NCBI GenBank assembly: GCA_001875255.1
Contig: MJAN01000004.1
Coordinates: 62,001 to 126,000, forward strand
Reading direction: 5' to 3'
Origin: Candidatus Sabulitectum silens
Lineage (GTDB): Bacteria; Fermentibacterota; Fermentibacteria; Fermentibacterales; JCC-6
Length of the DNA stretch: 64,000 bases
Under the pieces are notes generated by a model. That model was not told the origin of the DNA, did not search any database, and saw only the letters and a program-made list of their open reading frames with translations. Numbering within the stretch: position 1 is the stretch's first letter; the number at the start of each line of letters is the position of its first letter. This document shows, in pieces, positions 8,807-18,735 of the stretch. The position numbers and the translations under genes were made by a program.

Positions 8807-10083
8807 GGGTGGACCTCCTTCAGGACCAGGGGGTCAGAGGGCCTGTCCCAGGTGAAGCTTTCGGAAATGGTTTCCGCGGCCCTTCCGCAGGCTTCTTCGC
8901 TTTTACCGTGAACGGTGCCCAGTATCTGTCCGTTCTCCACCGGTGCTCCGCAGGGAACTTCCTGCCTCCATCCAACGAGATGGTCTATATGGTCCTCCAC
9001 CCGGTATCTCCCTCCCCCCAGTGCCCTGACGGCGTTTCCAACCGCAAGGGCGTCGGGGCCGCACCAGTATCCGGTCCTTCCCGCCCGGAGCTCCAGTATG
9101 AACCGAGCCCGGGGAAGGGCTTCGAAGGCGGCGAGGTCGCCTCCCTGGGCCTCAACCATTCCCGCGAAATACTCCATAGCTTTTCCGGAGCGCAGGTTTT
9201 CCCGGCAGAGACCGTGGGCATTGGATATCCCCGCCAGGCGGGCCATTTCAGATACCAGGGCTATGGTGAGTTCCACGGTATCCTCCGGTCCGCCGCCGCG
9301 GAGGACATCCATGGATTCCTGAACCTCAAGGGCGTTTCCCGAGGCAAGCCCAATGGGATGATTCATGGATGTGATCAGGGCGGAGGCCTTCTTTCCGGAC
9401 ATTCTTGAGATGTTCACGAGATCCTCGGCAAGTTCCCCGGCCTTTTTCATGTCCTTCATGAAGGCGCCTGTACCGCACTTCACATCAAATACGAGGATGT
9501 CAGGGTTCTCCGCCAGTTTCTTCGAAAGGATGCTGGCGGTTATCAGGGGAATGGAGGTAACCGTGGAGGTGGCGTCCCTGAGGGCATACAGCTTTCTGTC
9601 CGCCGGCGCCAGCCTGTCGGTCTGTCCCGCCATGGCCAGGCCGTTCTTTTCCACAAGGTCCCTGAAGGAACCTGCGGACAGGTTTACATTGAAGCCGGGA
9701 ATGGACTCGAGCTTGTCCAGGGTGCCCCCGGTATGCCCCAGGCCCCTTCCGCTTATCATGGGGACCCTTATTCCTATGGAGGCCGCAAGGGGGGCCAGGA
9801 TGAGGGATATCTTGTCCCCCACGCCACCGGTGCTGTGTTTGTCAGCCAGGGGGCTGAGCTCACTTTTCCAGGAGATGACCTCTCCGCTGTCCCGCATGGC
9901 TTCGGTGAGGGCCAGTGTTTCGTCGGGGTTAAGGCCATTGATATAGGCGGCCATAAGGAAAGCACTTGCCTGGTAGTCGCTTACTTCACCGGAGGCAATG
10001 CCCGATGCGAAATGGTAGAGATCTTCCCTGGAGAGGGAGCCGCCGTCGCGTTTGGTTTCGAGGAGGTCGGTGATCAGAACCAT
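8797..10083 (-). CDS. deoA: Pyrimidine-nucleoside / thymidine phosphorylase
   Basis: An intact 428-residue protein of usual length for the family. Phosphate- and base-binding motifs are present: DKHSTGGVGDK (residues 81-91), SGRGLGHTGGTLDKLES and DATSTVTSIPLI. It splits thymidine, deoxyuridine or uridine with phosphate to a base and (deoxy)ribose-1-phosphate. The C-terminal domain (GYWCGPDALAVGNAVRALGG) is complete. It overlaps the upstream GYF-repeat gene by 10 bases and the downstream GspE-like gene by 10. Position in an operon with pyrC, pyrK, pyrD and pyrF suggests coordinated salvage and synthesis. Whether it prefers thymidine (DeoA) or is a broad Pdp enzyme cannot be told. Confidence 0.93.
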   Translation of the reverse strand: MVLITDLLETKRDGGSLSREDLYHFASGIASGEVSDYQASAFLMAAYINGLNPDETLALTEAMRDSGEVISWKSELSPLADKHSTGGVGDKISLILAPLAASIGIRVPMISGRGLGHTGGTLDKLESIPGFNVNLSAGSFRDLVEKNGLAMAGQTDRLAPADRKLYALRDATSTVTSIPLITASILSKKLAENPDILVFDVKCGTGAFMKDMKKAGELAEDLVNISRMSGKKASALITSMNHPIGLASGNALEVQESMDVLRGGGPEDTVELTIALVSEMARLAGISNAHGLCRENLRSGKAMEYFAGMVEAQGGDLAAFEALPRARFILELRAGRTGYWCGPDALAVGNAVRALGGGRYRVEDHIDHLVGWRQEVPCGAPVENGQILGTVHGKSEEACGRAAETISESFTWDRPSDPLVLKEVHPCG

Positions 10084-11066
10084 GGAATGATCTCGATCAC
10101 CCCTGTGAGTTCAAGGGCGGCCACCGCCGATATTGCAACCGTGAGGGTTCCCCATATCCAGAGGGCCCTCTTCTTGCCCCTGGTTCTCAGTCGGTCCAGG
10201 AACTCTCCCACGGACAGTGATTCTTCGGAAATATCCGGGTGCTTTATCTCGTCGTAGCTGAAGAGCAGCCTTTTCTTAAGAAGCCGTTTCAGCTCGGAGA
10301 CGGATTCCACGGTAATCTCGTTGTCAGCTGTAACCACCGTGTATGGAACGATATCCGTTCCGGAGGGAGCTTCTGCATCCGGCTGGTCCGGCTCTTCCTC
10401 CTGCTCCGGGGTCTCCCCGGGCGGTTCCTCCGGCTCCGGGGCCGGGGCTCCTTCGGTTCCGGGGCATGGGAAGCTCCTCTTCCTCCACCGTGCCGTGGGC
10501 CTCCGCAGGCCAGTCCTCGAGGTCGAAGAGTCCGCAGCTTATCACCGGCTCCCAGTTCTTGCCGTCCAGGGAGATTTCCGACTCGACGGGAACCCTGGAC
10601 TCCCTTATCCAGCTCCTGATGGTGTCGGTGTCCGGGGCACGATATTCCCTGTTGTCTATTCTGAGCCAGGGAGCGGAGCTTCCCTTCCCGGGCACCTCTC
10701 TAAGATGGGGGGCCACAGCGGGCAGGGCCGAAGCCCTTACCCCTCCGGGGGGGGTCCTGGGTCCTTCTATCACCGCGTCTTCAGTTACACGGCCATCCCT
10801 TGCCCACTGAACGATCACATCGAAGTCCGGTGCCTTGAATACACCGCTGTCCATGGAAACGGTCCACTGGTTGTCGGGATTCAGCAAAGAGGCGAACTGG
10901 GGTTGGACATCACCGGCAGCCATTCGTCGGTTCCCGCCGGTCTGAAGCTGTCCTCCAGGGAGACCCTGTACTCCTTTACCCACTGCAGAAGCTGGCTGAG
11001 ATCGGAAGCGCGGTGGATCTTTCCACAATGCTTCAGCTCGTAGGCACCGCTTTCTTTTCCGGTCAT
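10074..11066 (-). CDS. Tandem GYF_2-like repeat protein with C-terminal membrane anchor, frameshifted
   Basis: About 331 residues. Three similar modules of about 45 residues each end in a W-(I/V)-x-E-x-RV type core: LLQWVKEYRVSLEDS, IVQWARDGRVTEDAV and IRSWIRESRVPVESE, the third followed by DGKNWEPV. They resemble the GYF_2 (DUF4339) peptide-binding fold. An acidic Pro/Glu linker follows, then a helical piece and a single C-terminal membrane helix (WIWGTLTVAISAVAALELTG). Breaks near 10920 and 10465 are repaired by one base each. ATG 11066 follows a good AAGGAGG site, one base after the upstream stop. Probably a tail-anchored cytoplasmic adaptor; partner unknown. Confidence 0.65.
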
Positions 11067-11067
11067 T

Positions 11068-13073
11068 TCAAACCCCTCCTTCGGCCTGGTTAACACCCGT
11101 TATATACTTCATGCTAATAGTTTTGCGAACCGCCGATGTCAACTCTTCCCCGCGGGTCACCGGTCCAGTGAAGATCAGTGTGTCGCCAAGGGCATCGGCC
11201 ACCAGGTCGTCGCTGATCCAACCCCTGTTCCCGCAAATGGATATAAGCCTTTCAACATAGGATTCCCAGTGGGCCGGAAGCTCCCCCTCCGCTCCATAAC
11301 GATGATAGATCCCCGGCCCGGGAAGAATTGATACCAGAAAGGCCGTTTCCCTGAGGGAGAGCCCGCTGAAAGGCTTGTCAAAATAATATAACCCCGCGGA
11401 ATTGAAGCCAAAAACCCCGGGCCCCAGCTCCACGATGTTGGCATAGAGCTCTATGATCCTGTTCTTTGACAGCCATCTCTCCAGCCTCCATGTAAGGAAG
11501 ACCTCCTGGAGCTTCCTTGCCAGGGTTTTCTCCCTGCCCAGGAAGAGGTTCTTGGCCAGCTGCATGGTTATGGTGGAACCGCCCCGGACGAACCCCCCGC
11601 TCTCCATGTCGGCCCTTATGGAATTCCGTATGTGGTATTCGCTGAAGCCGCTGTGCCTCCTGAAAGACGCGTCTTCGGCGCAGCGGAGCAGGGGTTCAAA
11701 GAAAACGGGAATGGAATCGTAAACAACGTAGAGGTCGTTGTTAAGTGTATCCAGCGCTATCACCCGGGTATTGCCCCAGGAATCCCTCATGGTGCATCTG
11801 CCCCCTTCTGCTGAATCCATCAGGGTCCTGAAGCTCACCGGGCTGTAGGAGACCACAAGGCGTGAAGGGTCCACATCGATGCTCACATCGCAGCTTTCAG
11901 GATGATCCCAGTCCAGGGTGAGTTCCGTGGAAAAGCTCAGCTCCCCGGCAAGGGAAAGTCCCCTGAGGCAGCCCATCAGCTCGGGGGCACCGAAGCGCTT
12001 ATGTCCTCACCGGAAAGGGACCGGCTGAAAAGGTTCAGGACAAGCTTCCGCCTGACAGCACCGCCGTAGTCCAGCATGAAACCCACCACCGCCTTTTCCA
12101 GGCGTATCGATCCTGAATCGATGGAAATCGAACCGCTCTCCGGAAAAAGGGAACCGGAACACTCAAGGCCGACACCGATGCTGAAGGTATCCGGTGCTAT
12201 GGAACTGCTGAAAACCTCCACGCTGTCAAAAATCAGCGTGGTGGAAAAGAGAACAGAGTCAGTTTCCCCCAGGGAAACATGGAGGGAGCCCGAGGGAACA
12301 GCCGCCATGACCGCTCCGCCGGTTGCGCTGCTGAGTAAGGCAATTGCCGGCCTGCTTATCTGCGAGAAATCCATGTGGAAGGAAGCATCGGAAACACCGT
12401 TCAAGAGACTGTAATGGAATATCGCCGATGCCGGTTCTCCGTCCAGGGCGGTTATGCTCCCCTGAACAACCACCGAGTCCGAAGAGATCGTCCCGGTGCA
12501 GATGCCGGACAGTGCCCGGCCGTCCATGATCCCTGGAAAGGGGCGGTCCGCCAGGGGAACACCGGTAACATCCTTAAAGACCGCCGTGAAAATGCCGTTT
12601 TCACGCCTGGCATGAAGTGTACCCCAGGCTCCTTCCATAGAGATGTGGTCAACACCTCCGGCACGGCTGGCGTAAAGACCGGTGCCGTCGGGAAGAATTC
12701 CGTTCTCCACCGATAGCGGAGGTATCATGACCGGATGATCCTCCCCTGGCCCCGGCGGGGAGTTCCCCACGGGAGTCACCGTAACACCCTTCATGATCAC
12801 CCTGGATGGAACGGGGTTGAAGGACGCTCCCTGGAGGATCACCCAGACGCTCTCGGCACTGATGCCCCTGCCGGGCATGGCAAGACCGCCAAGAAAAACC
12901 GTGTTCACTCCGTAGCCCGCATGGGCGAAGGAGGCCAGGGGGTCGATCTCTCTGATCCTGTTCCTTATGCTGTTCTTCACCAGGAGGTTTCCCCCGGCAA
13001 GAAAAGCTGCCCCGGCGGCAGCCAGGACAAGTATGCGAAGCAATCCGGAACGCCTGTGGTTTTCCGGGGTCAT
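11068..13073 (-). CDS. AsmA-like domain fused to GT51 peptidoglycan glycosyltransferase, one frameshift
   Basis: The N-terminal part (about 365 residues) has a membrane anchor (LLRILVLAAAGAAFLAGGNLL) and a beta-rich periplasmic region like AsmA/DUF748 proteins. The C-terminal part is a monofunctional glycosyltransferase with CAEDASFRRHSGF (catalytic Glu), RGGSTITMQLAKNLFLG and RKLQEVFLTWRLE. As read, the two halves meet at a TGATG near 11976. Restoring one C in the C5 run at 11983-11987 gives ASVPPELMGCLRGLSLAG and a single protein of about 668 residues, matching a known family of long transglycosylase-domain proteins. It would polymerise lipid II glycan without transpeptidation. The alternative is two overlapping genes. 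Confidence 0.8.
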
Positions 13074-13076
13074 TCC

Positions 13077-13769
13077 CTATTCTAGGGCTTTCCTGATCTC
13101 AAGAAGGATATCTTCGGCGGCCTGTGCCGGGTCGGGGGCTGAGGTGATCGGTCTTCCAACCACAAGGGCGGTTGCCGGCCCTGATGGCTTCGCAGGGGTC
13201 ATGGTCCTCTTCTGGTCACCGGCGTCGGAACCGGATGGCCTCACTCCGGGGGTTATTATCAGGAAGTCTTCCGAGGTATTCCTGCGCACCGCGGCGGCTT
13301 CCAGCGGGGAACAAACCACCCCGTGAAGCCCTGCTCCCATGGCGGCGCCTGCCAGGGCCTCAACAGCCCCGAGGGGGCTCAGCGTGGATCCCAGCAGCCT
13401 CAGATCATCGGAGTCCATGCTGGTGAGAACGGTTACTGCAATAATTCTCGTGCTGCCGGTCCTTGCCGCCGCAGCGGCCTCCATCATTGCCCTTCCCCCT
13501 GAGGCGTGAACATTTATTATCTCCGGTTCAAGGGCGCAGGCGGACCTGACGGCTCCGGCAACGGTATGGGGAATGTCGTGGAACTTCAGGTCCAGGAACA
13601 CCGGGAATCCGGAAGACCTGAGTTCCTCAACGATCCCCGGGCCTTCCCTGACGAAGAGCTCCAGCCCGACCTTTACACCAACTGGAAGCCCTGCCAGGGG
13701 TTCCAGCAGTTTCCTGGCGGTATTCCCCCATTCGCTGGTCAGGGCCACATAGATCCTGGTATCACTCAT
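13077..13769 (-). CDS. pyrF: Orotidine 5'-phosphate decarboxylase
   Basis: An intact protein of 230 residues that makes UMP from OMP, the last step of de novo UMP synthesis. The catalytic motif is DLKFHDIP (residues 60-67), the Lys-Asp network of the group I family. A C-terminal phosphate loop is present (ALVVGRPITSAPDPAQAA). ATG 13769 is chosen over the upstream TTG because AAGGTGG lies at proper spacing; it overlaps the rlpA stop by 8 bases. The stop is 3 bases before the AsmA-GT51 gene. It belongs to the pyrC-pyrK-pyrD-pyrF set interleaved with envelope genes. Confidence 0.96.
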   Translation of the reverse strand: MSDTRIYVALTSEWGNTARKLLEPLAGLPVGVKVGLELFVREGPGIVEELRSSGFPVFLDLKFHDIPHTVAGAVRSACALEPEIINVHASGGRAMMEAAAAARTGSTRIIAVTVLTSMDSDDLRLLGSTLSPLGAVEALAGAAMGAGLHGVVCSPLEAAAVRRNTSEDFLIITPGVRPSGSDAGDQKRTMTPAKPSGPATALVVGRPITSAPDPAQAAEDILLEIRKALE

Positions 13770-14175
13770 TACCAACCACCTTCAATTCCACCGGGGCCGT
13801 GCCCGTTTCAAGCATGCCCAGTGAGGACGCAGCCCCCCTGGAAAGATCGATTATCCTTCCGGAAACATAAGGCCCCCTGTCGGTGACGCGGACCGTGGCG
13901 GACCTTCCGTTATCCGTATTGGTAACAAGCAGCACCGTCCCGAAGGGCAGTGTTCTGTGGGCGCAGGTCATGCCGTTCATGTCGTAGGTCTCTCCGCTGG
14001 CGGTCTTCCTGCCATGGAAGGGAATTCCGTACCAGGAGGCGGTTCCCCTCTGGGAGAAACCGGATACGATGGAAACCGAAGCGGGAACCCCCCTGTAGAC
14101 ATAGGCCGGCGAGGAGACAAGGCCGCAGCCCTGAAGACCGAGCATAAGAACCACCGCCAGGGCAGCCCTTGTCAT
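13762..14175 (-). CDS. rlpA: RlpA-family lipoprotein (septal lytic transglycosylase-like)
   Basis: A 137-residue lipoprotein with signal and lipobox (VVLMLGLQGC), then the double-psi beta-barrel domain: GTASWYGIPFHGRKTASGE, TCAHRTLPFGT and VRVTDRGPYVSGRIIDLS. These carry the residues associated with glycan cleavage in RlpA (Asp in TDRGP, Lys/Thr in GRKTAS). There is no SPOR domain, so it is the short form and would not be targeted to denuded septal glycan by that route. The start overlaps the pyrD stop by ATGA, and its stop overlaps pyrF. Confidence 0.9.
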   Translation of the reverse strand: MTRAALAVVLMLGLQGCGLVSSPAYVYRGVPASVSIVSGFSQRGTASWYGIPFHGRKTASGETYDMNGMTCAHRTLPFGTVLLVTNTDNGRSATVRVTDRGPYVSGRIIDLSRGAASSLGMLETGTAPVELKVVGNE

Positions 14176-15047
14176 TTTCCCAGAAGGGAGGTCATTTCCG
14201 CCATGAGCTCCATGGATGCCCATGGCCTCCTCATGAGCCATGTTCCCACCTGAACCATTTCAGCTCCCGCGGCGAGCAGTTCAAGCACATCACCGCCCCG
14301 GGAAACCCCCCCGGAGCTGATAACCGGAATGGAGACCGACTGTGAGACCTGCCACACCCTTGCCACCACCAGGGGCAGCAGGGCCGGTGAAGTATATCCG
14401 GCGACATTCCTTTTTATTACCGATCTTCCAGTTCTCCAGTCAATATGCATCCCCAGAAAGGTGTTGCAAACCGTTACGGCCCGGGCCCCGTTGTCCTCGG
14501 CGGCCCTGGCGGCCTGAACTATATCCCCCCCGTTGGGAGTGAGCTTCACCGAGAATGGTCTGCCGGTTGCATCGGCCACGCTGCCGGCGACCTTTCCCAC
14601 GATGGAAGGGTCCGCGCCGAAGGTGGCCCCTCCCCGGGCAACATTGGGACATGAAACATTGATCTCGTAGCCGACATGGACATCTGAACCCTCCAGGACC
14701 CTTACAACTTCGGCGAACTCTTCAACGGTTTCCCCGGCCACATTCATGATCAGCGGGCAGGGAAAGTTTTCCAACCGGGGAAGGATATGCCCCACAACAT
14801 GTTCCGCTCCGGGATTGGCCAGGCCGATGGAATTCAAAAGCCCCATGGGCGTTTCCATTATCCTGGGCGGCGGGTTGCCGGCCCTGGGTTTCAGTGTCAC
14901 CGCCTTGGAGACCACGGCACCGGTATCCTTCAGGCACCCCATCTTCAGAAGCTCCTCACCGAAACCGGCGGTGCCCGATGCAAGCATGATAGGGGAAGGG
15001 AATGAAATGCCCCAGATTTCCCTCCTTATGGACGGGGGAAAACTCAC
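14172..15047 (-). CDS. pyrD: Dihydroorotate dehydrogenase 1B, catalytic subunit
   Basis: An intact protein of 291 residues. FMN-binding and catalytic signatures are MLASGTAGFGEELL, NSIGLANPG, EINVSCPNVARGG (active-site Cys of class 1B), FSVKLTPNGGD and VISSGGVSRGGDVLELLAAGA. It oxidises dihydroorotate, passing electrons to PyrK. GTG 15047 overlaps the pyrK stop as GTGA; the open frame upstream of it is only an out-of-frame reading of pyrK. Pairing with pyrK marks the NAD-dependent heterotetrameric type rather than the quinone-linked membrane type, consistent with an anaerobic or fermentative lifestyle. Confidence 0.96.
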   Translation of the reverse strand: MSFPPSIRREIWGISFPSPIMLASGTAGFGEELLKMGCLKDTGAVVSKAVTLKPRAGNPPPRIMETPMGLLNSIGLANPGAEHVVGHILPRLENFPCPLIMNVAGETVEEFAEVVRVLEGSDVHVGYEINVSCPNVARGGATFGADPSIVGKVAGSVADATGRPFSVKLTPNGGDIVQAARAAEDNGARAVTVCNTFLGMHIDWRTGRSVIKRNVAGYTSPALLPLVVARVWQVSQSVSIPVISSGGVSRGGDVLELLAAGAEMVQVGTWLMRRPWASMELMAEMTSLLGK

Positions 15048-15816
15048 AGTCCGGCCTCCTTCCACCTTTTCCAGTCTATATCGCCGCCTGGAAACACCGG
15101 GCCGTCGAGGCAGCACTTCCTGTAACCGCCTCCATTTACCGGGATGGAGCAGCCGTCGCAGACACCCCATCCGCATCCCATCCTGCTCTCGGTGGATACC
15201 TGTATCTTGCTTCTGTGCCCTTCGGGAATGGTGTTCCATACGGCCTCCATCATTGCCACGGGACCGCAGAGGGCTATGGTGTCAGCGCGGAGGAGGTCTT
15301 CTTCCCTCACGATGTCCGTAACGAGGCCCTTTCTTCCTGCGGAGCCGTCCTCCGTGGCAATTGTCAGCCCGGGGTGATCCCCCAGTGGCAGCACCCTGCC
15401 CGATGACGATGCCCCTACCAGAATGCCTGAGCAATGAACGGTGTCCATCAGGAAGGGAAAGCCCGCGGCGCCGAGACCGCCCCCTATGAGAAGCCAGTTT
15501 TCCCCCGGCCCGGTCCGCCAGCCCTTCCCCAGAGGACCCAGGACCCGGAGGTGGTTTCCCGTCTGAACACGGGACATGACCTCGGTGCCCCTGCCCACCA
15601 CATCGAATATCACTTCAAATCCGTCCTCAACCACCCTGTTCACCGTGAAGGGCCGTCTTGTAAGGGGAAACACACCGCCGGAGGCTCTATCTGAACGAAC
15701 TGCCCGGGTTTCGCCCCGGCGGATATCTCCGGGCACTGAAGAACGGTACGGAACACGCCGGGAAGTATCTCCCTGTGGCGCAACACCCTGCAAAGGCGAT
15801 CCGAGGTTTCAGCCAT
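15044..15816 (-). CDS. pyrK: Dihydroorotate dehydrogenase electron-transfer subunit, one frameshift
   Basis: About 257 residues: FAD domain with PGQFVQIEP and RRPFTVNRV, NAD domain with LLIGGGLGAAGFPFL and ALCGPVAMMEAV, and a C-terminal [2Fe-2S] cluster motif CGWGVCDGCSIPVNGGGYRKC. It passes electrons from PyrD to NAD+. The frame breaks near 15690 in GAGCCTCC; one missing base restores IEP-x-SGGVFPL. ATG 15816 has a strong GGAGGAG site and lies 5 bases after the TPR lipoprotein stop. Confidence 0.94.
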
Positions 15817-15821
15817 GGGTT

Positions 15822-17469
15822 TCACTCCTCCTCCCCTTCGGACTCCAGCCCCTGAGCCCTTCTCACAGCGGCTTCCATGCCCTGTGGAGTCATGGGATAC
15901 ACGTCCACCAGTTCCCTGAGATAGGAATCCACGAGGCTGCCGGACATCCTGGCCCCCTCCGAGGCAAGGTATGCCGCCCACAGGGCTTCCGCCCGGACCT
16001 CGTAGCTGAAAGGGGAATCAAGCAGTTCGTCGAGGATCTCCCAGGCGGCGGTCCAGTTCTCTTCATCGATCCTGACCCAGGCCCTTTCCAGTATCGCCGA
16101 GGGTCTTCTGGAGGCAATCCCTTCAGGGGTGGGAATGCCAAGCTGTTCCTCTATTCTTCCGGCGAGGTCGCTGGTGGGTATCTCCTCGACTATCTCAAGA
16201 AGCACCTGTTCCATGGAGTCGGTCTGGATCTCAGTGTTCTCAGCCAGAAGCACGGCTGCCATGGGAGAGAAAAGCACATGACCCAGGCCGGAGATATCCC
16301 TGAGATCCTCAATGGTCTCCTCATCGGCTCCATAGAGTTCAAGGCGCTTCTCCGCCGCCAGAAGCCTGAGCTTCATGGAGGTTTCCCCGGATGTGTGCCC
16401 GGCGCTGTCGGCGTACATCCTGTACAGGCTGAGGTTCCTGGCCCGGTTGCCGGCCAGGCGGAGCCACAGGAAGTCTCCCGGTCTGGAAGAGCAGTTCTCC
16501 AGCGCCTGAAGTGCTTCGTCGTAACGACGGGCCCTCTCCAGGAGAAGGCTCCTTCTGTAAAGTGCCTCGGCTCCGGTTTCCCGGTAGCTGTCCAGCTGGG
16601 CGGCGTTCAGGTAGGAGGCAAGGGCGGCGGTGGTATCACCGGCCAGTTCGTCGGCCCTGCCCTTGAGAAGGGATATGTCCGCCATTTCCCTGTCGGATCT
16701 GTAGCCCATGAGAAGCCGGTTAAGCTCCTGGGAGGCCATGTCCGGCATACCGGCTTCTATGAAGCTCTCGGCGGCGGCCACCAGTGACCGGTAGTACACA
16801 TCCCCCCTGTCCTGTATCTCCGAGGCCCTCAGGGCAACCACCGCGCCGCTGTCGGGCATGCCCAGTTCGGTGAGTATCCTTCCGCCGGTTATGTAGTATT
16901 CCGCCTCGAGGCTGTCCCCCCGCCCGGTGTGAGGGTATCGTGAACCGCGGCGGCCAGACCGGGCTGTCCGGCCATGATGTAGGCCTCGCACAGGAGAAGC
17001 CTGCTTATGGCATGGCGTCTTTCGTTCTTTGAGGAAACCTGCATGAAGGCAGCGGCTGCGTCGTTGTATCTCTCCAGGGCCATTGCGGCACGGCCCATTC
17101 CAAGCCTGGCCCGGTCCAGTATGTCTTCGCTCTCGGTCATGACCATGGAAGAGGCGTATGATCTCATGGCCTCCTCGAAATCGCTCCTGCCGCTTCCCAC
17201 AAGGTCCTGTGACCCCGAAGAAGCAGTGCGTTGCCCAGAAGAAGCTGGGCGTCATCCACCCACCTGCTGTCGGGATACCTTGCCAGGACCCTTCCAGCAC
17301 CGACCACCGCGGCATCCAGGAGTTCCTTCTCGTGGCTGGCGGGGTCGTCGGGGTGTTCCCTTGCGTACTCAAGGGCCTCCTCATAGTTTTTCTGGGCGTT
17401 GTAAAATGTGTTGTAGTAGGCGCATCCCCCGGTAAGAAGCACGATCAAGAGTGAAATGGTCCTAAACAA
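15822..17469 (-). CDS. TPR lipoprotein with CAYYNTFYN N-terminus, frameshifted
   Basis: About 549 residues. TTG 17469 is chosen because a GGGAGG site lies 5 bases upstream and it overlaps the corrected pyrC stop. The signal peptide ends in a lipobox (ISLLIVLLTGGC) and the mature protein starts CAYYNTFYNAQKNYEEA, a hallmark of TPR lipoproteins in FCB-type phyla. The rest is repeated helix pairs (RYDEALQALENC, DTTAALASYLNAAQLD) typical of outer-membrane assembly or motility scaffolds. The frame breaks near 17190 and 16915. Function unknown; it separates pyrC from pyrK in the operon. Confidence 0.78.
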
Positions 17470-18713
17470 ACCGGCCCTCCCTGTAGATTTCCTCTCCGAT
17501 CCAGACACTGAGGATCCTTCCCCGGAGTTCCCTGTGAAAAAAGGGTGAATTCACCGACTTCGAAAAGGTGGTGGTATATGTCCAGGTTCCCTCCGGATCG
17601 AAAAGAACCATGTTCGCTTTGCTGCCCGGGCTTATTCCCGGGGGGGCGATGCCCAGTATGGGAAGCCGGGGAAACGGTCAGCATTCTGATCACATCCATG
17701 GGTTCCATTCCCGCCCGGTTAACCAGTATGTCAACGGTGACAGGCAAAAGGGTTTCCAGGCCGGTTATGCCGAAGGCGGCATCCTGAACTGATAGGTTCT
17801 TTGACACTGCGGGGTGCGGGGCATGGTCGCTGGCCACCGCATCCACGAAGCCCGCGCCGGCAAGGTCGACCACCTCTCTGCGACTGGCCTCGGATCTCAG
17901 GGGGGGGTTCATTTTCGCCACCGCACCCAGGGTGATCAGGCTATTCTCGTTCAGAGCCAGGTGATGTGGGGTGGTGTCGCATGTTACGGAAAGCCCGGCT
18001 TCCGCCGCGCTGTGCACCCTTCTTATGCTTTCCGGGGAGGAGAGGTGGGTGAGGTGCAGCCTTGCCCCCGGAGGTGACCCGGCGAGGATATCTATGCACC
18101 TCTGAACATCCTGGAACTCCGCTGCTTCCGGTATTCCCACTGCCCCGGTGACCCGTGAGGCCTCGCCCAGGTTAACGGCGCCCCCGGCGGCCATTGCGGT
18201 AACCTCGGGGTGCTCTATCACCGTACCCCCCGCCGGGGCCAGCCTTCTGAAGGCCTCACGAAGGCTTGTATCGGATCCCACCGGGCTGCCGTCGTCGGTG
18301 AAGGCCTTTACTCCCAGTTCAAGGAAGCCTTCGAAATTTACGCAATCGAAACCCTTCCGCCCCATGGTCACGCAGGGTACCGGATGAATCCGGGCAAGGC
18401 CCAGATCGTTCCCGCGACGGACTATATCCATGGTTTCCCCGGGGCAGTCCAGGGGAGGAAGGGTGTTAGGCATCATGCCCAGGGCGGTGACACCCCCTGC
18501 AACCGCGGCCCGAAGACCGGTCAGAAGGGTTTCAGCCCCTTCCCCGCCGGGAACCCGGAGATGAACGTGCATGTCCACTATACCCGGAATGAGCCAAAGC
18601 CCTGAAGGGACCGACGAGGGGGGGGAAATGGATGTTACCTTTCCCTGGAAGACGGAAACATCCGCCAGGGCATCGGTGCCGGAAAGGGGATCGATGAGCC
18701 TTACCGCCCTCAA
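17462..18713 (-). CDS. pyrC: Dihydroorotase, one frameshift
   Basis: About 417 residues, amidohydrolase fold. Metal-site motifs are DMHVHLRVPGGE, TDDGSPV, VIEHPE, LHLTHLSSPES and ASDHAPHP. It closes carbamoyl aspartate to dihydroorotate. The frame breaks near 17665; one base restored gives SPILGIAPPGIS..., LFDPEGTWTY... and an end in EEIYREGRFV with a stop at 17462, overlapping the TPR lipoprotein start. The start is uncertain: no ATG fits, and TTG 18713 gives a family-like N-terminus (RAVRLIDPLSG) but has no clear ribosome site; CTG 18743 after GAGAGG is an alternative. Confidence 0.92.
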
Positions 18714-18735
18714 TGTGCGTCCGCAGGTGCCGGGA

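Noticed and set aside
7100..8810. Programmed ribosomal frameshifting as explanation of the split genes
   Set aside because: The break sites share no slippery heptamer or downstream structure, occur in dozens of unrelated genes, and are each repaired by one base in ordinary short homopolymers.
15048..15239. Longer N-terminus for PyrD
   Set aside because: The upstream 64 residues are an out-of-frame reading of the pyrK Cys cluster; GTG 15047 overlaps the pyrK stop and starts at the family N-terminus.
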